From Allobrachymonas sp. (GTDB lineage: Bacteria; Pseudomonadota; Gammaproteobacteria; Burkholderiales; Burkholderiaceae_C), in the NCBI GenBank assembly GCA_012036375.1, contig JAAUOI010000001.1:1-39719 (forward strand): DNA of 39,719 nucleotides. The letters are read 5' to 3'. Positions 32,641 through 39,719 of this stretch are shown in pieces. Numbering within the stretch: the first letter of the stretch is position 1; each line of letters opens with the position of its first letter. The translations under genes were made by a program, and so were the position numbers. Below the pieces are notes generated by a model. It made no database searches. It was given only the letters and a program-made list of their open reading frames with translations, and was not told where the DNA came from.

Positions 32641-33306
32641 ATGAATATCCTCATCATCGGCGCATCCCGTGGCATCGGCCTCGAATTCGCGCGCCAATAC
32701 ACTCAATCAGGCCATCGAGTGATTGCCACGGTTCGTAGTGATGAAGGCTTGCAGAAGATCACTGCTCTCGGTGCGAAAGCGCTCAAGCTCGATGTCGCCA
32801 AACCAGAAAGCGTGAGCAGTCTTGCTTGGCAGCTCGATGGTGAGAAGATTGATATTGCGATCTATGTTGCAGGCATCTTCGGCCCGCGTCTCGCGCCGCT
32901 TGCCCCGCCAACGCAAGACGATTTCGATGCTGTGATGCGCGCCAATGTGCTCGGTGCAATGCAGGTGATTCCGCAGTTGGTGGATGTGCTTGCGTTAGAG
33001 GCCAAGCTCGCTGTAATTTCATCGCGCATGGGCTCGATCGGCTTGCGCGAGAGTGCGGGGGCATCGCTGTATCGTGCGTCCAAGGCCGCGCTCAATTCAG
33101 TGCTCAAAGATACATCGCTCGCTATGCAAGGCAAAGCCATATGCGTGAGCTTTCATCCCGGCTGGGTGCGCACCGAAATGGGTGGCGAAGGTGCAGATAT
33201 TTCAGTGGAAGAATCTGTTCGCGGCATGCGGCAAGTGATGGATCAACTGCAATCCAAAGACAACGGCAGCTTCATCAATTACGATGGCCAGCGCTTGGTT
33301 TGGTAA
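32641..33306 (+). CDS. short-chain dehydrogenase/reductase
   Basis: Classical SDR of 221 residues. Cofactor motif GASRGIG at residues 7-13, NAG-like IYVAGIFGP, catalytic Ser in AVISSRMGSIG and YRASK as the YxxxK motif, then HPGWVRTEMGG. Such short C-terminal SDRs (related to CsgA/sniffer type) act on varied carbonyl substrates; the specific one is not clear. It is 19 bases after the methylase gene and 30 bases before the acyl-CoA dehydrogenase, suggesting it belongs to the acyl-CoA unit and not to the R-M system. Confidence 0.9.
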   Translation: MNILIIGASRGIGLEFARQYTQSGHRVIATVRSDEGLQKITALGAKALKLDVAKPESVSSLAWQLDGEKIDIAIYVAGIFGPRLAPLAPPTQDDFDAVMRANVLGAMQVIPQLVDVLALEAKLAVISSRMGSIGLRESAGASLYRASKAALNSVLKDTSLAMQGKAICVSFHPGWVRTEMGGEGADISVEESVRGMRQVMDQLQSKDNGSFINYDGQRLVW

Positions 33307-33335
33307 TCACAATATTTTCAAAGAGCAGTGTTCCC

Positions 33336-34466
33336 ATGATCCTTTCCGAAGACCACATCGCCGTTCAAGATGCCGTTCGCGCTTATGTGCAAACTGAAAT
33401 CGCGCCCCATTCCGCTGCGTGGGACAAATCACACCATTTCCCCAAAGCGCAATTGCGCGGCTTGGCGGATTTAGGCTGCTACGGCGTGGCTGTGCCTGAA
33501 GCGTACGGCGGCGCGGGCTTGGATTATTTGAGTCTTGCCTTGATCTTGGAAGAGATTGCGGCAGGTGATGGCGCAACGTCAACCATTGTGAGTGTCACCA
33601 ATTGCCCCGTTAACTCCATCTTCATGGCCTGGGCCAATGAAGCGCAGAAGCAAAAGTATTTGAAGCCACTCGCTCGCGGCGATATGCTCGGCGCTTTTTG
33701 CCTCACCGAGCCGCATGTGGGCTCGCAAGCCGATGGCCTCAAGACGACAGCTGTGCGCAACGGCGATCATTACCTGATCAACGGCGTGAAGCAATTCATC
33801 ACGAGTGGCAAGAACGGCGATGTGGCTATCGTCATGGCTGTCACGGATAAAGCTGCTGGCAAAAAAGGCATCAGCGCCTTCATCGTCGAGACCAACGCAC
33901 CGGGCTATGAAGTCGCGCGGCTAGAAGACAAACTCGGCCAACACGCCAGCGACACCGCGCAAATTCGCTTTGAGAATTGCCGCGTGCCCGCAGAGAATTT
34001 AATCGGCGAAGAAGGCCAAGGCCTCAAGATTGCATTGAGTGGCTTAGAAGGCGGCCGCATCGGCATAGCCGCGCAATCACTAGGCATGGCGCGTGCCGCA
34101 TTCGAGGCCGCGCTCACCTACAGCAAACAACGCGAGAGCTTCGGCCAGCCGATTTTTCAGCACCAAGCGGTGCAATTCAAGCTCGCGGATATGGCCACCC
34201 AAATCGAAGCAGCTCGTGCCTTGATTCATCACGCTGCAGCTCTCAAAGATACAGGCAAACCCTGCCTAAAAGAAGCCGCGATGGCCAAGCTCTTTGCCAG
34301 CGAGATGGCCGAAAAAGTCTGCTCCGATGCCATCCAAGTGCATGGTGGCTATGGTTACGTCAGCGATTTCCCCGTCGAGCGGATTTACCGCGATGTGCGC
34401 GTTTGCCAAATTTATGAAGGCACGAGTGACGTGCAGAAGATTTTGATTGGCCGCGCGTTGGCTTGA
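33336..34466 (+). CDS. acyl-CoA dehydrogenase
   Basis: FAD-dependent acyl-CoA dehydrogenase of 376 residues. Motifs: GAFCLTEPHVGSQADGLKT (flavin/substrate region), NGVKQFITSGKNGDVAIVMA, RESFGQPIFQHQAVQFKLAD, IQVHGGYGYVSDFPVERIYR, and the catalytic glutamate in QIYEGTSDVQKI. The general form is like short/branched-chain or butyryl-CoA dehydrogenases. The start ATG 33336 (MILSEDHIAVQDAVRAY) is the family's usual start. A coherent acyl-CoA degradation set is thiolase, SDR and this gene; chain-length specificity is not determined. Confidence 0.95.
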   Translation: MILSEDHIAVQDAVRAYVQTEIAPHSAAWDKSHHFPKAQLRGLADLGCYGVAVPEAYGGAGLDYLSLALILEEIAAGDGATSTIVSVTNCPVNSIFMAWANEAQKQKYLKPLARGDMLGAFCLTEPHVGSQADGLKTTAVRNGDHYLINGVKQFITSGKNGDVAIVMAVTDKAAGKKGISAFIVETNAPGYEVARLEDKLGQHASDTAQIRFENCRVPAENLIGEEGQGLKIALSGLEGGRIGIAAQSLGMARAAFEAALTYSKQRESFGQPIFQHQAVQFKLADMATQIEAARALIHHAAALKDTGKPCLKEAAMAKLFASEMAEKVCSDAIQVHGGYGYVSDFPVERIYRDVRVCQIYEGTSDVQKILIGRALA

Positions 34467-34535
34467 GGTGGCAGCGTTTCGCGGCGCTTAGATGGCGTTT
34501 CATCGCATCGCCTTGGCATATGTGGCAAGCTTCGG

Positions 34536-34549
34536 TGACACTTGTGTCA
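34536..34549. promoter_or_regulatory. inverted repeat upstream of the DUF2214 gene (possible operator)
   Basis: TGACACTTGTGTCA is a perfect 6-2-6 inverted repeat ending one base before an AGGAG ribosome-binding site and 14 bases before the ATG at 34563. It could be an operator for a small HTH regulator or a leader hairpin that hides the ribosome-binding site. No regulator gene is adjacent. Confidence 0.45.
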
Positions 34550-34562
34550 TTAGGAGTCCGTC

Positions 34563-35012
34563 ATGTCGCTTGATTTCATATTGGCCAGTGGCCATCACAT
34601 TGCACTGTTCTTAATGATCGCCGTGCTCGGCGGTGAAGCCTTGCTGCTGCGGCATGCGCCTAGCGCGGAGGTGTTGAAATCGCTGGGACGTTTGGATGCG
34701 CTCTATGGTTTGAGTGCGGTGGCTTTGCTGCTGATAGGCAGTGCGCGCCTGAGTTTGGGCGCGAAAGGGATTGAGTTTTATAGCAGCAACCCGGTGTTTT
34801 GGCTCAAGATCGCGCTTTTTGCAGTGATCGGGCTGATCTCCATCTGGCCGACCATGCGCTTTATTCGTTGGCGCAAAGCCTTTGCAGCGACTGGCGCATT
34901 GCCTGATGCAGTAGCGTGGGTGAGTACGCGCAAATTGGCGATGGCGCAACTTCATCTTCTGCCATTCGTGGCGATTTGCGCTGCGGCGATGGCGCGAGGC
35001 TTGGGGCATTGA
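34563..35012 (+). CDS. DUF2214 family membrane protein
   Basis: Inner-membrane protein of 149 residues with four hydrophobic spans: ALFLMIAVLGGEALLLR, LYGLSAVALLLIGSARL, WLKIALFAVIGLISIWPTM, and LHLLPFVAICAAAMARG. The His residues in the first span (GHHIALF) and the GSARL plus WLKIALF pattern match what I recall as DUF2214. Function unknown. AGGAG 7 bases upstream supports the start. Confidence 0.75.
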   Translation: MSLDFILASGHHIALFLMIAVLGGEALLLRHAPSAEVLKSLGRLDALYGLSAVALLLIGSARLSLGAKGIEFYSSNPVFWLKIALFAVIGLISIWPTMRFIRWRKAFAATGALPDAVAWVSTRKLAMAQLHLLPFVAICAAAMARGLGH

Positions 35013-35056
35013 CGTAGCTGCATTCAAGTGCTGCTGATTTCTTGCATACTAGAGGC

Positions 35057-36175
35057 ATGCAAAACACTTCTTCTCAAAAAATTTCCCCTGAAAAACGTGC
35101 GCTTGGCCAATCTGGCTTAAAGGTGCATCCGATTTGCCTCGGCACAATGACTTTTGGTGAGCAGGTCAATGAAAAAGACTCTCATGCCATTCTGGCGCAC
35201 AGCTTGGAGCGTGGCGTGGATTTCATGGACACGGCGGAGATGTATCCCGTGCCGCCCACGGCTGAAAAATACACGGTGACTGAGACCATCATTGGTAATT
35301 ATTTCAAGGCCAATCCAGGTGCACGCAGCAAGTGGACAGTGGCCACCAAGGTGGCCGGGCCAGCGCGGGGCATGGATTGGGTGCGTGGTGGGAGTTTGGA
35401 TGTGTCGCCTGCGGCTATCCAAGAAGCATGCGAGTGCAGCCTGCGCCGCTTGCAAACCGATGTGATTGATCTGTATCAAATCCATTGGCCGGTGAGGCAT
35501 GTGCCGGCGTTTGGTATTCCGTATTTTGTGCCAGAGCTGGACAAAGAGCGCGCCAGCAGCACGCCGATTCATGGGCAGTTAGAGGCGCTCTCCAAACTGG
35601 TCAAGCAAGGCAAGGTACGGACGATTGGCTTGTCGAATGAGTCGCCGTATGGCGTGATGGAATTTGTGCGGCTGGCGCAGCAGCATGGCCTAGAGCGTAT
35701 CGTGAGCGTGCAAAACCCGTATTGCCTGACCAACCGCATCGTAGACAACGGCTTGGATGAGGTGATGTATCGCACGAACGTGAGCTTGCTGGCTTATTCG
35801 CCGCTAGGCTTTGGCGTGCTCACGGGCAAATACGATGCGATGGCGAGCTTGACAGATGCCAACGCATCCGCAGAGGCGAAAGCGGGGCGCATGGCGATTT
35901 ATGAACGCTTTCAGCAGCAGCGCTGGGGTCGTCCAGAGCATTTGGCCGCAGCGCGGCGCTACAACGCGCTGGCTCAAGCGCATGGAATGACACCCACTCA
36001 GCTCGCTTTAGCTTTTTGCTACCAAAATTGGCGTGTCGCCAGCACGATCATTGGCGTGACATCGCTCCAACAACTCGACGAATGCTTGGATGCGTGGCAT
36101 ACGCCCCCACTGTCCCAAGAGCTGCTTGCCCAGATCGATAGCATTCGCTGGGAAATCCGTGATCCGGCGCTATGA
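35057..36175 (+). CDS. aldo/keto reductase, Tas-like
   Basis: NADPH-dependent aldo/keto reductase, TIM barrel, 372 residues, closest to the Tas type. Catalytic tetrad positions are visible: Asp and Tyr in VDFMDTAEMYPV, Lys in VATKVAG, His in LYQIHWPV. LGTMTFGEQ at the N-terminus and GLSNESPYGV, LLAYSPLGFGVLTGKY in the barrel are standard. Tas-type enzymes in E. coli complement tyrosine auxotrophy and act on unknown substrates. Start ATG 35057; AGAGG is nearly adjacent to it, so initiation may be inefficient. Confidence 0.93.
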   Translation: MQNTSSQKISPEKRALGQSGLKVHPICLGTMTFGEQVNEKDSHAILAHSLERGVDFMDTAEMYPVPPTAEKYTVTETIIGNYFKANPGARSKWTVATKVAGPARGMDWVRGGSLDVSPAAIQEACECSLRRLQTDVIDLYQIHWPVRHVPAFGIPYFVPELDKERASSTPIHGQLEALSKLVKQGKVRTIGLSNESPYGVMEFVRLAQQHGLERIVSVQNPYCLTNRIVDNGLDEVMYRTNVSLLAYSPLGFGVLTGKYDAMASLTDANASAEAKAGRMAIYERFQQQRWGRPEHLAAARRYNALAQAHGMTPTQLALAFCYQNWRVASTIIGVTSLQQLDECLDAWHTPPLSQELLAQIDSIRWEIRDPAL

Positions 36176-36184
36176 AAATCGACG

Positions 36185-36190
36185 TATAAT
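36185..36190 (+). promoter_or_regulatory. -10 box of the tRNA-Val gene
   Basis: A perfect TATAAT lies 10 bases upstream of the tRNA 5' end and 9 bases past the aldo/keto reductase stop. A recognisable -35 is not present at the right distance. Confidence 0.55.
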
Positions 36191-36200
36191 TGGAGGCTTC

Positions 36201-36275
36201 GGGCGATTAGCTCAGCGGTAGAGCACTGCATTCACACTGCAGGGGTCACATGTTCGATCCATGTATCGCCCACCA
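36201..36275 (+). tRNA. tRNA-Val (anticodon CAC)
   Basis: Cloverleaf by eye: acceptor GGGCGAT pairs with ATCGCCC; D-arm TAGCTCAGCGGTAGAGCA; anticodon arm CTGCA-TTCACAC-TGCAG with anticodon CAC; T-arm with GTTCGATCC (TTCGA core); 3' end ACCA encoded. 75 bases with the encoded CCA. Confidence 0.96.
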
Positions 36276-36294
36276 GATTTTTCTGAACCCGAAT

Positions 36295-36323
36295 AAGCCT
36301 TGTGTTGAAAGACGCAAGGCTTT
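36295..36323 (+). terminator. intrinsic terminator of tRNA-Val
   Basis: AAGCCTTG and CAAGGCTT form an 8-bp stem across TGTTGAAAGACG, followed by TTTTTT. 20 bases after the tRNA end. It also faces the convergent gene at 36342. Confidence 0.85.
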
Positions 36324-36341
36324 TTTCATGCGTGCGGAGAT

Positions 36342-36851
36342 TCAGACAGGCTTCGCGGGAGCCGGCAAGATGAGCTGCGCTTCTTGCACCACACGCAGAC
36401 AATCTTTGATGTGCTGCTCGCCGAGCCAGCGCACAGCGGTGTAGTTCAAACCTGCGGAGAGCAGGGTGCCGGCGATTGGGACGAATTTGGCAGCTTGAGC
36501 GGCTGTGAGGCGCATACCGACTGCTTTGGCTGTGACGATGATCAATTCTTTGGTGAGGAATTTGCCGACCAGCGTGCCGCCGATCAGACTGATAGCGATT
36601 TGTACGCGCTCACGTTGTTTGGGCGAAAGTTGCGCGATTTGTGTGGGCAGGAGGCCAAATTCTTCGCTGATTTGTGGCAGGAGCTTGGAGAGCAAAGCAG
36701 CATCGACTGCCCAATCCAAGCCCGGCACAGGCACTGCGCCCGCAGCGGCAGCTACGAGCGCACGGCGCGAGAGTAGCTTGCGAGCCCGCTCGCGCGCGAG
36801 GGTCTGCGCGGGCGTGAGATCAACCGAAGATTTATGTGGCACTGCCGCCAT
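36342..36851 (-). CDS. small hydrophobic protein, possibly DUF697/EcsC-related
   Basis: A 169-residue protein with glycine-zipper-like hydrophobic segments: RALVAAAAGAVPVPGLDWAV, IAISLIGGTLVGKFL, and FVPIAGTLLSAGLNYTAVRW, then GEQHIKDCLRVV. The VPVPGLD plus GQALSA-like pattern resembles DUF697/EcsC-type proteins, but I cannot name the family with certainty. Function unknown. Its start overlaps the end of the GlsB-like gene by 20 bases, so they form a two-gene unit. Confidence 0.6.
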   Translation of the reverse strand: MAAVPHKSSVDLTPAQTLARERARKLLSRRALVAAAAGAVPVPGLDWAVDAALLSKLLPQISEEFGLLPTQIAQLSPKQRERVQIAISLIGGTLVGKFLTKELIIVTAKAVGMRLTAAQAAKFVPIAGTLLSAGLNYTAVRWLGEQHIKDCLRVVQEAQLILPAPAKPV

Positions 36852-37113
36852 CTGAACCGCCGCCAGACTTCTTGGTGACCAAGCCGTAGATCACGAGCAA
36901 GATGATCGCGCCGACCACGGAGGCAATGAAACCAGCAGCATCACCTTGCTTGTACAAGCCGAGAGCAGCGCCTGCATAGGTGGCGATGAATGAGCCGGCG
37001 ATACCGAGCACGGCGGTCATGATCAGGCCGAGTTTGTCATCGCCGGGTTTGAGGGCGCGGGCAATCAAGCCGACGCTGAAGCCAATAACGATGGTTCCGA
37101 TGATGCTCATCAT
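36832..37113 (-). CDS. GlsB/YeaQ/YmgE family stress-response membrane protein
   Basis: A 93-residue transglycosylase-associated-type protein with three hydrophobic spans: MSIIGTIVIGFSVGLIARAL, LIMTAVLGIAGSFIATYAGA and AGFIASVVGAIILLVIYGL. The KPGDDKLGLIMT turn between spans 1 and 2 is a family hallmark. AGGAG lies 8 bases upstream of ATG 37113. Often induced by envelope or acid stress in other bacteria. Confidence 0.9.
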   Translation of the reverse strand: MMSIIGTIVIGFSVGLIARALKPGDDKLGLIMTAVLGIAGSFIATYAGAALGLYKQGDAAGFIASVVGAIILLVIYGLVTKKSGGGSDGGSAT

Positions 37114-37191
37114 GATGATTTCTCCTGTTGTGATGCGTGTGCCCGAATCGGGCATGCATCACTTTACACCAAGGATGCCTCACTGCGAGCT

Positions 37192-39215
37192 TCAAGCAGC
37201 CATCAGGCCATCAATGCGCTCGGAGAGCTCGAGCCATTTCCATTCTGCATCTTCAATTTCTGCATCAACAGCAGCCAAGCGCTTGTTGGATTCGATCAAC
37301 TCGGCGCTGGGCAAGGGTTGGATCAACTTCTCATGCAGCGCGGCTTGCTCGGCTTTAAGCGCTGCGATACTTTCTTCCAGTTGCTTGAGGCGGTTTTTCA
37401 AAGGTTTGGCTTTTTCTGCCAGCGCCATGCGCTGACGCGCTTCTTCTTGCTTTTGCTCTTTACTCTTGAAAGTGCTAGGAGGCTCATTTTTTAAGCCTTT
37501 TTGGGCATTGGTCGTTATGGAATGTGCGCCGAGTGCTATTGTTTTAATAGTATCTAGAACATCACCTTGAGCGACTTGACTCAAGCTTTCGCGGCGTAAC
37601 TTGGCTTGCTCCAGCAAGTATTTTTGGTAGTCGTCCAAATCGCCATCAAAAGGTTTCACGCCACCGTCTGCCACCAACCAGAACTCATCGCAGACACTTC
37701 GCAGCATCGCGCGGTCATGGCTGACGAGCATCACCGTGCCTTCAAACTCATTGAGCGCCATTTGCAACGCTTCGCGCGTGGTCAGATCCAAATGGTTGGT
37801 CGGCTCATCAAGCAACAATAAATTCGGTTTTTGCCAAACGACCATCGCCAGCACGAGCCGGGCTTTTTCGCCGCCGCTCATGCTGCCCACCGCTTGGCTC
37901 ACCATCTCGCCAGTGAACAAGAAGCCGCCTAGAAAATTGCGCAGCTCTTGCTCACGCCCGGGTGGGCCCACATCTTTGGCGAGGCGAATCATGTGCTCCA
38001 GCGGCGAGCTGTTTCGTGCAACACATCCAATTCTTGTTGCGCAAAATAACCAATGGAGAGCCCTTTGCCTTCCGTGATCTTGCCGCCCAATGGGGCGAGC
38101 TGCCGCGCGACGGTTTTGACGAAAGTGGATTTGCCTTGACCGTTCGCGCCGAGAATGCCAATGCGCTGTCCAGCCATCACGGAACGGCTCACGCCATTCA
38201 AAATTTTGATGCCGCCGTTGTCATTGGCATAACCTAGATCAGCCGCTTGAATTGAGAGCATCGGGTTGGGAATGCTGGTGGGCTCTTTGAATTCAAACTG
38301 AAAATCAGCGGCGGTGAGAACGGGTGCAATCCTCTCCATGCGCTCCAGCGCTTTGACACGGCTTTGCGCTTGTTTGGCTTTGCTGGCCTTGGCTTTGAAG
38401 CGATCAATGAAGTGCTGCAAGTGCGCAATTTTTTCTTGCTGCTTGGCAAACGAGGCTTGCTGCTGCACGATGCGCAGAGCGCGTTGCTCTTCAAAGAAGC
38501 TGTAGTTACCGCCAAAGCGCGTGATCTGACCTTGCTCGATGTGCACAGTGACGCGGGTGACGGCATCCAAAAACTCACGGTCGTGGCTGATGATCACTAA
38601 AGTGCCAGCAAATCGGGTGAGCCAACTCTCTAGCCAGACGAGTGCATCCAAATCGAGGTGATTGGTCGGCTCATCCAGCAGCAGCAAATCGGCAGGGCAC
38701 ATGAGCGCACGCGCCAGCTGTAAGCGCATACGCCAGCCGCCAGAAAAGCTATTGACCGGCTTTTCAAGCTCGTCAATACGAAAGCCCAAGCCGAGAATCA
38801 AGGCTTGTGCGCGAGAGCGGGCATCGTGTGCTCCGGCATCGTGCAACTGGCTGTGCAGTTCAGCGATCTCTAGACCTGTGGCCTCTGTGTGCGCGGTTTC
38901 GTCGGCCAGCTCTGCACGATGGAGTTGCTCCTGCAATTCGAGCAATCGTGTATCGCCGGTTAAGACGAAATTCGTGGCGCTGTCTTCTGTCTCGGGCATG
39001 TGCTGCAAGACCTGTGCGATGCGCCAGCCGCTGGGCATGAAAAATTCGCCGCCGTCTTCGTGCAGTTGCCCGGTAAGCAAGGCGAACAAGCTGGATTTGC
39101 CCGCGCCGTTGCGGCCAACAAGTCCCACTTTTTCACCCGGCTGAATGGTGCTGCTGCAATCTTGCAGTAGCACTTTGGCTGCGCGACGCAGGGTGATATT
39201 TTTGAGTGAAATCAT
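37192..39215 (-). CDS. ABC-F family ATP-binding protein (YheS-like, one frameshift)
   Basis: Tandem-ATPase translation factor of the ABC-F family. The first domain has GRNGAGKSSLFALLTG, SFSGGWRMRLQLARALM and LLLLDEPTNHLDLD; the second GANGQGKSTFVKTVARQL, SMSGGEKARLVLAMVVW and LLLLDEPTNHLDLT. The Lys-rich linker FKAKASKAKQAQSRVKALER lies between. An A is missing in the run at 38012-38014, so LDVLHE continues in the next frame to PLEHMIRLAKDV. Repaired length is about 675 residues. In the C-terminal region VLDTIKTIALGAHSITTNAQ and the following QKGLKNEPP come from dispersed repeat copy 10. YheS-like by overall form. Confidence 0.93.
37482..37552 (+). repeat. dispersed repeat copy 10 (inside the ABC-F gene)
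   Basis: Core 37511-37552: GGTCGTTATGGAATGTGCGC, then CGAGTGCTATTGTTTTAATA, preceded by GGCTCATTTTTTAAGCC as in copy 3. It lies in frame and encodes about 24 residues in the linker before the C-terminal coiled coil. Confidence 0.82.
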
Positions 39216-39267
39216 AGACAAGACTGACGAATGCGCCTAGCAGGACGCAACAAAATTCGCCGAAAAC

Positions 39268-39470
39268 TCAATTGGATTGGCTGTTGCGCCGGCGCTCTTC
39301 CATCTCGCGGCGCTCCACGCAGATGGGATGGTTGCGGAAGACTGCTCGCTCGCATTGCTCGGCCATGCAGAACTGAAAACCCAGCAAGACTCGGTTTTCG
39401 CAGGCATCGCGCGGGCTGCCGGTGCGAGCGGCGATCCCGAGGGAGTTTGCGCCAAGGTGCGCATGGAAAT
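39268..39470 (-). CDS. C-terminal end of a Burkholderiales protein (possibly a kinase-like protein), partial
   Basis: One minus-strand frame reads ARTGSPRDACENRVLLGFQF, CMAEQCERAVFRNHPICVER and REMEERRRNSQSN, ending at TGA 39268. The Cys-rich pattern DACENR..LGFQ.CM..QC....F..HP.C resembles the tail I recall at the C-terminus of some Burkholderiales serine/threonine kinase-like or TonB-like proteins; the family name is uncertain. GC and spacing to the ABC-F start (53 bases) suggest this is the last native piece at the right end before foreign sequence begins. Confidence 0.5.
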
Positions 39471-39471
39471 C

Positions 39472-39567
39472 AGCCAGGACGTGACGATGACGCGCGCGCC
39501 CGCGTCGCAGATGCGGTCGGATAAGGTCTTGTCGCTGAAGCCGCCGAACACCGCCGTGTAGACGATG
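39472..39567 (-). pseudogene. acyl-CoA synthetase fragment (foreign)
   Basis: About 30 codons on the minus strand, VYTAVFGGFSDKTLSDRI and then DAGARVIVTS, match the conserved VFGGFS...L.DRI...A.VVIT segment of acetyl/propionyl-CoA synthetases. It has no start or stop and joins a GH2 fragment on one side and the native gene tail on the other. Part of a chimeric right end. Confidence 0.6.
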
Positions 39568-39719
39568 CCGCCCGGTTCAAGCGACTGCTTGCCGTGGGGC
39601 TGGCTGCCGCGGTTGGTGGGGTCGGTCACCCGCACCACAAGCGTTTGCGGGCCCTTCCTCAGTGAGGGCCTTGGTGATATCGAACGGAGAACGGGTCGTA
39701 GCCGCCCGTGCTGCTCGCC
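39553..39719 (-). pseudogene. glycoside hydrolase family 2 fragment (foreign, frameshifted)
   Basis: On the minus strand, allowing two one-base insertions, the sequence reads GGYDPFSFDITKAL, then TLVVRVTDPTNRGSQPHGKQ and SLEPGGI. This is the N-terminal jelly-roll of GH2 beta-galactosidase-type enzymes. Joined to the acyl-CoA synthetase fragment at a shared GGCATCGTCTACAC near 39555-39567. Confidence 0.65.

Noticed and set aside
1..39719. CRISPR array, prophage or transposase genes
   Set aside because: No regularly spaced direct repeats, phage structural genes, integrase or transposase motifs were found; the dispersed repeats are not tandem or evenly spaced.

Overview
This window is betaproteobacterial, most likely Burkholderiales and probably Comamonadaceae-like. 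The basis is the protein sequences, the gene neighbourhoods (glyA-nrdR next to minor pilin genes; cysS / TPR protein / L,D-transpeptidase / ppiA-ppiB-lpxH; mlaFEDACB) and a moderate GC content. I name no genus. Genes are densely packed on both strands with short intergenic spaces.

Layout. About 1-748 is not native sequence: it is a patchwork of gene fragments (HD-GYP, an unidentified protein, an MBOAT acyltransferase) joined end to end. About 741-3994 (minus) is a minor-pilin operon fimT-pilV-pilW-pilX-pilY1, with pilY1 cut by the patchwork. 4094-6350 holds nrdR and glyA, and glyA has a ZTP riboswitch in its leader. 6350-8504 (minus) holds a DNA glycosylase and cysS. 8610-14076 (plus) holds a TPR/Cds6-like protein, an L,D-transpeptidase, two cyclophilins, lpxH and an MtfA-like peptidase. 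14057-15724 holds two membrane proteins. 15751-19991 (minus) is a four-gene secreted/membrane locus: DUF4331 protein, small lipoprotein, TPR protein, and a HupE/UreJ-like membrane protein with an EF-hand loop. 20162-22729 is a photolyase neighbourhood with a DUF2805 remnant, DUF3429 and a broken FAD-binding photolyase-like gene. 22730-25350 (plus) holds pssA, aroE, a CaiB remnant and aroQ. 25425-29389 (minus) is the complete mla phospholipid-transport operon. 29657-34466 (plus) holds a thiolase, an inserted restriction-modification pair (NotI-like nuclease plus D12-class adenine methylase), an SDR and an acyl-CoA dehydrogenase. 34563-36275 holds DUF2214, an aldo/keto reductase and tRNA-Val(CAC). 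36342-39221 (minus) holds two small membrane proteins and an ABC-F ATPase. 39268 to the end begins as a native gene end and then becomes another patchwork (acyl-CoA synthetase fragment, GH2 fragment).

Three signals cut across the genes. First, a dispersed repeat of about 42-75 bp occurs ten times, both between genes and inside them. In CysS, the ABC-F protein and MlaA it is translated in the same reading frame; it also forms the PpiA signal-peptide core and the likely ribosome-binding site and start of the glycosylase gene. Second, about fifteen genes or gene ends carry single-base frameshifts, mostly in homopolymers, including essential genes such as lpxH. This points to uncorrected sequencing indels, so I annotate those genes as single interrupted units. 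Third, both window ends are mosaics of short high-GC gene pieces joined at microhomologies, most simply explained as assembly chimeras.

The best candidates for undescribed biology are the protein-coding repeat family and the DUF4331 / lipoprotein / TPR / EF-hand-HupE locus.
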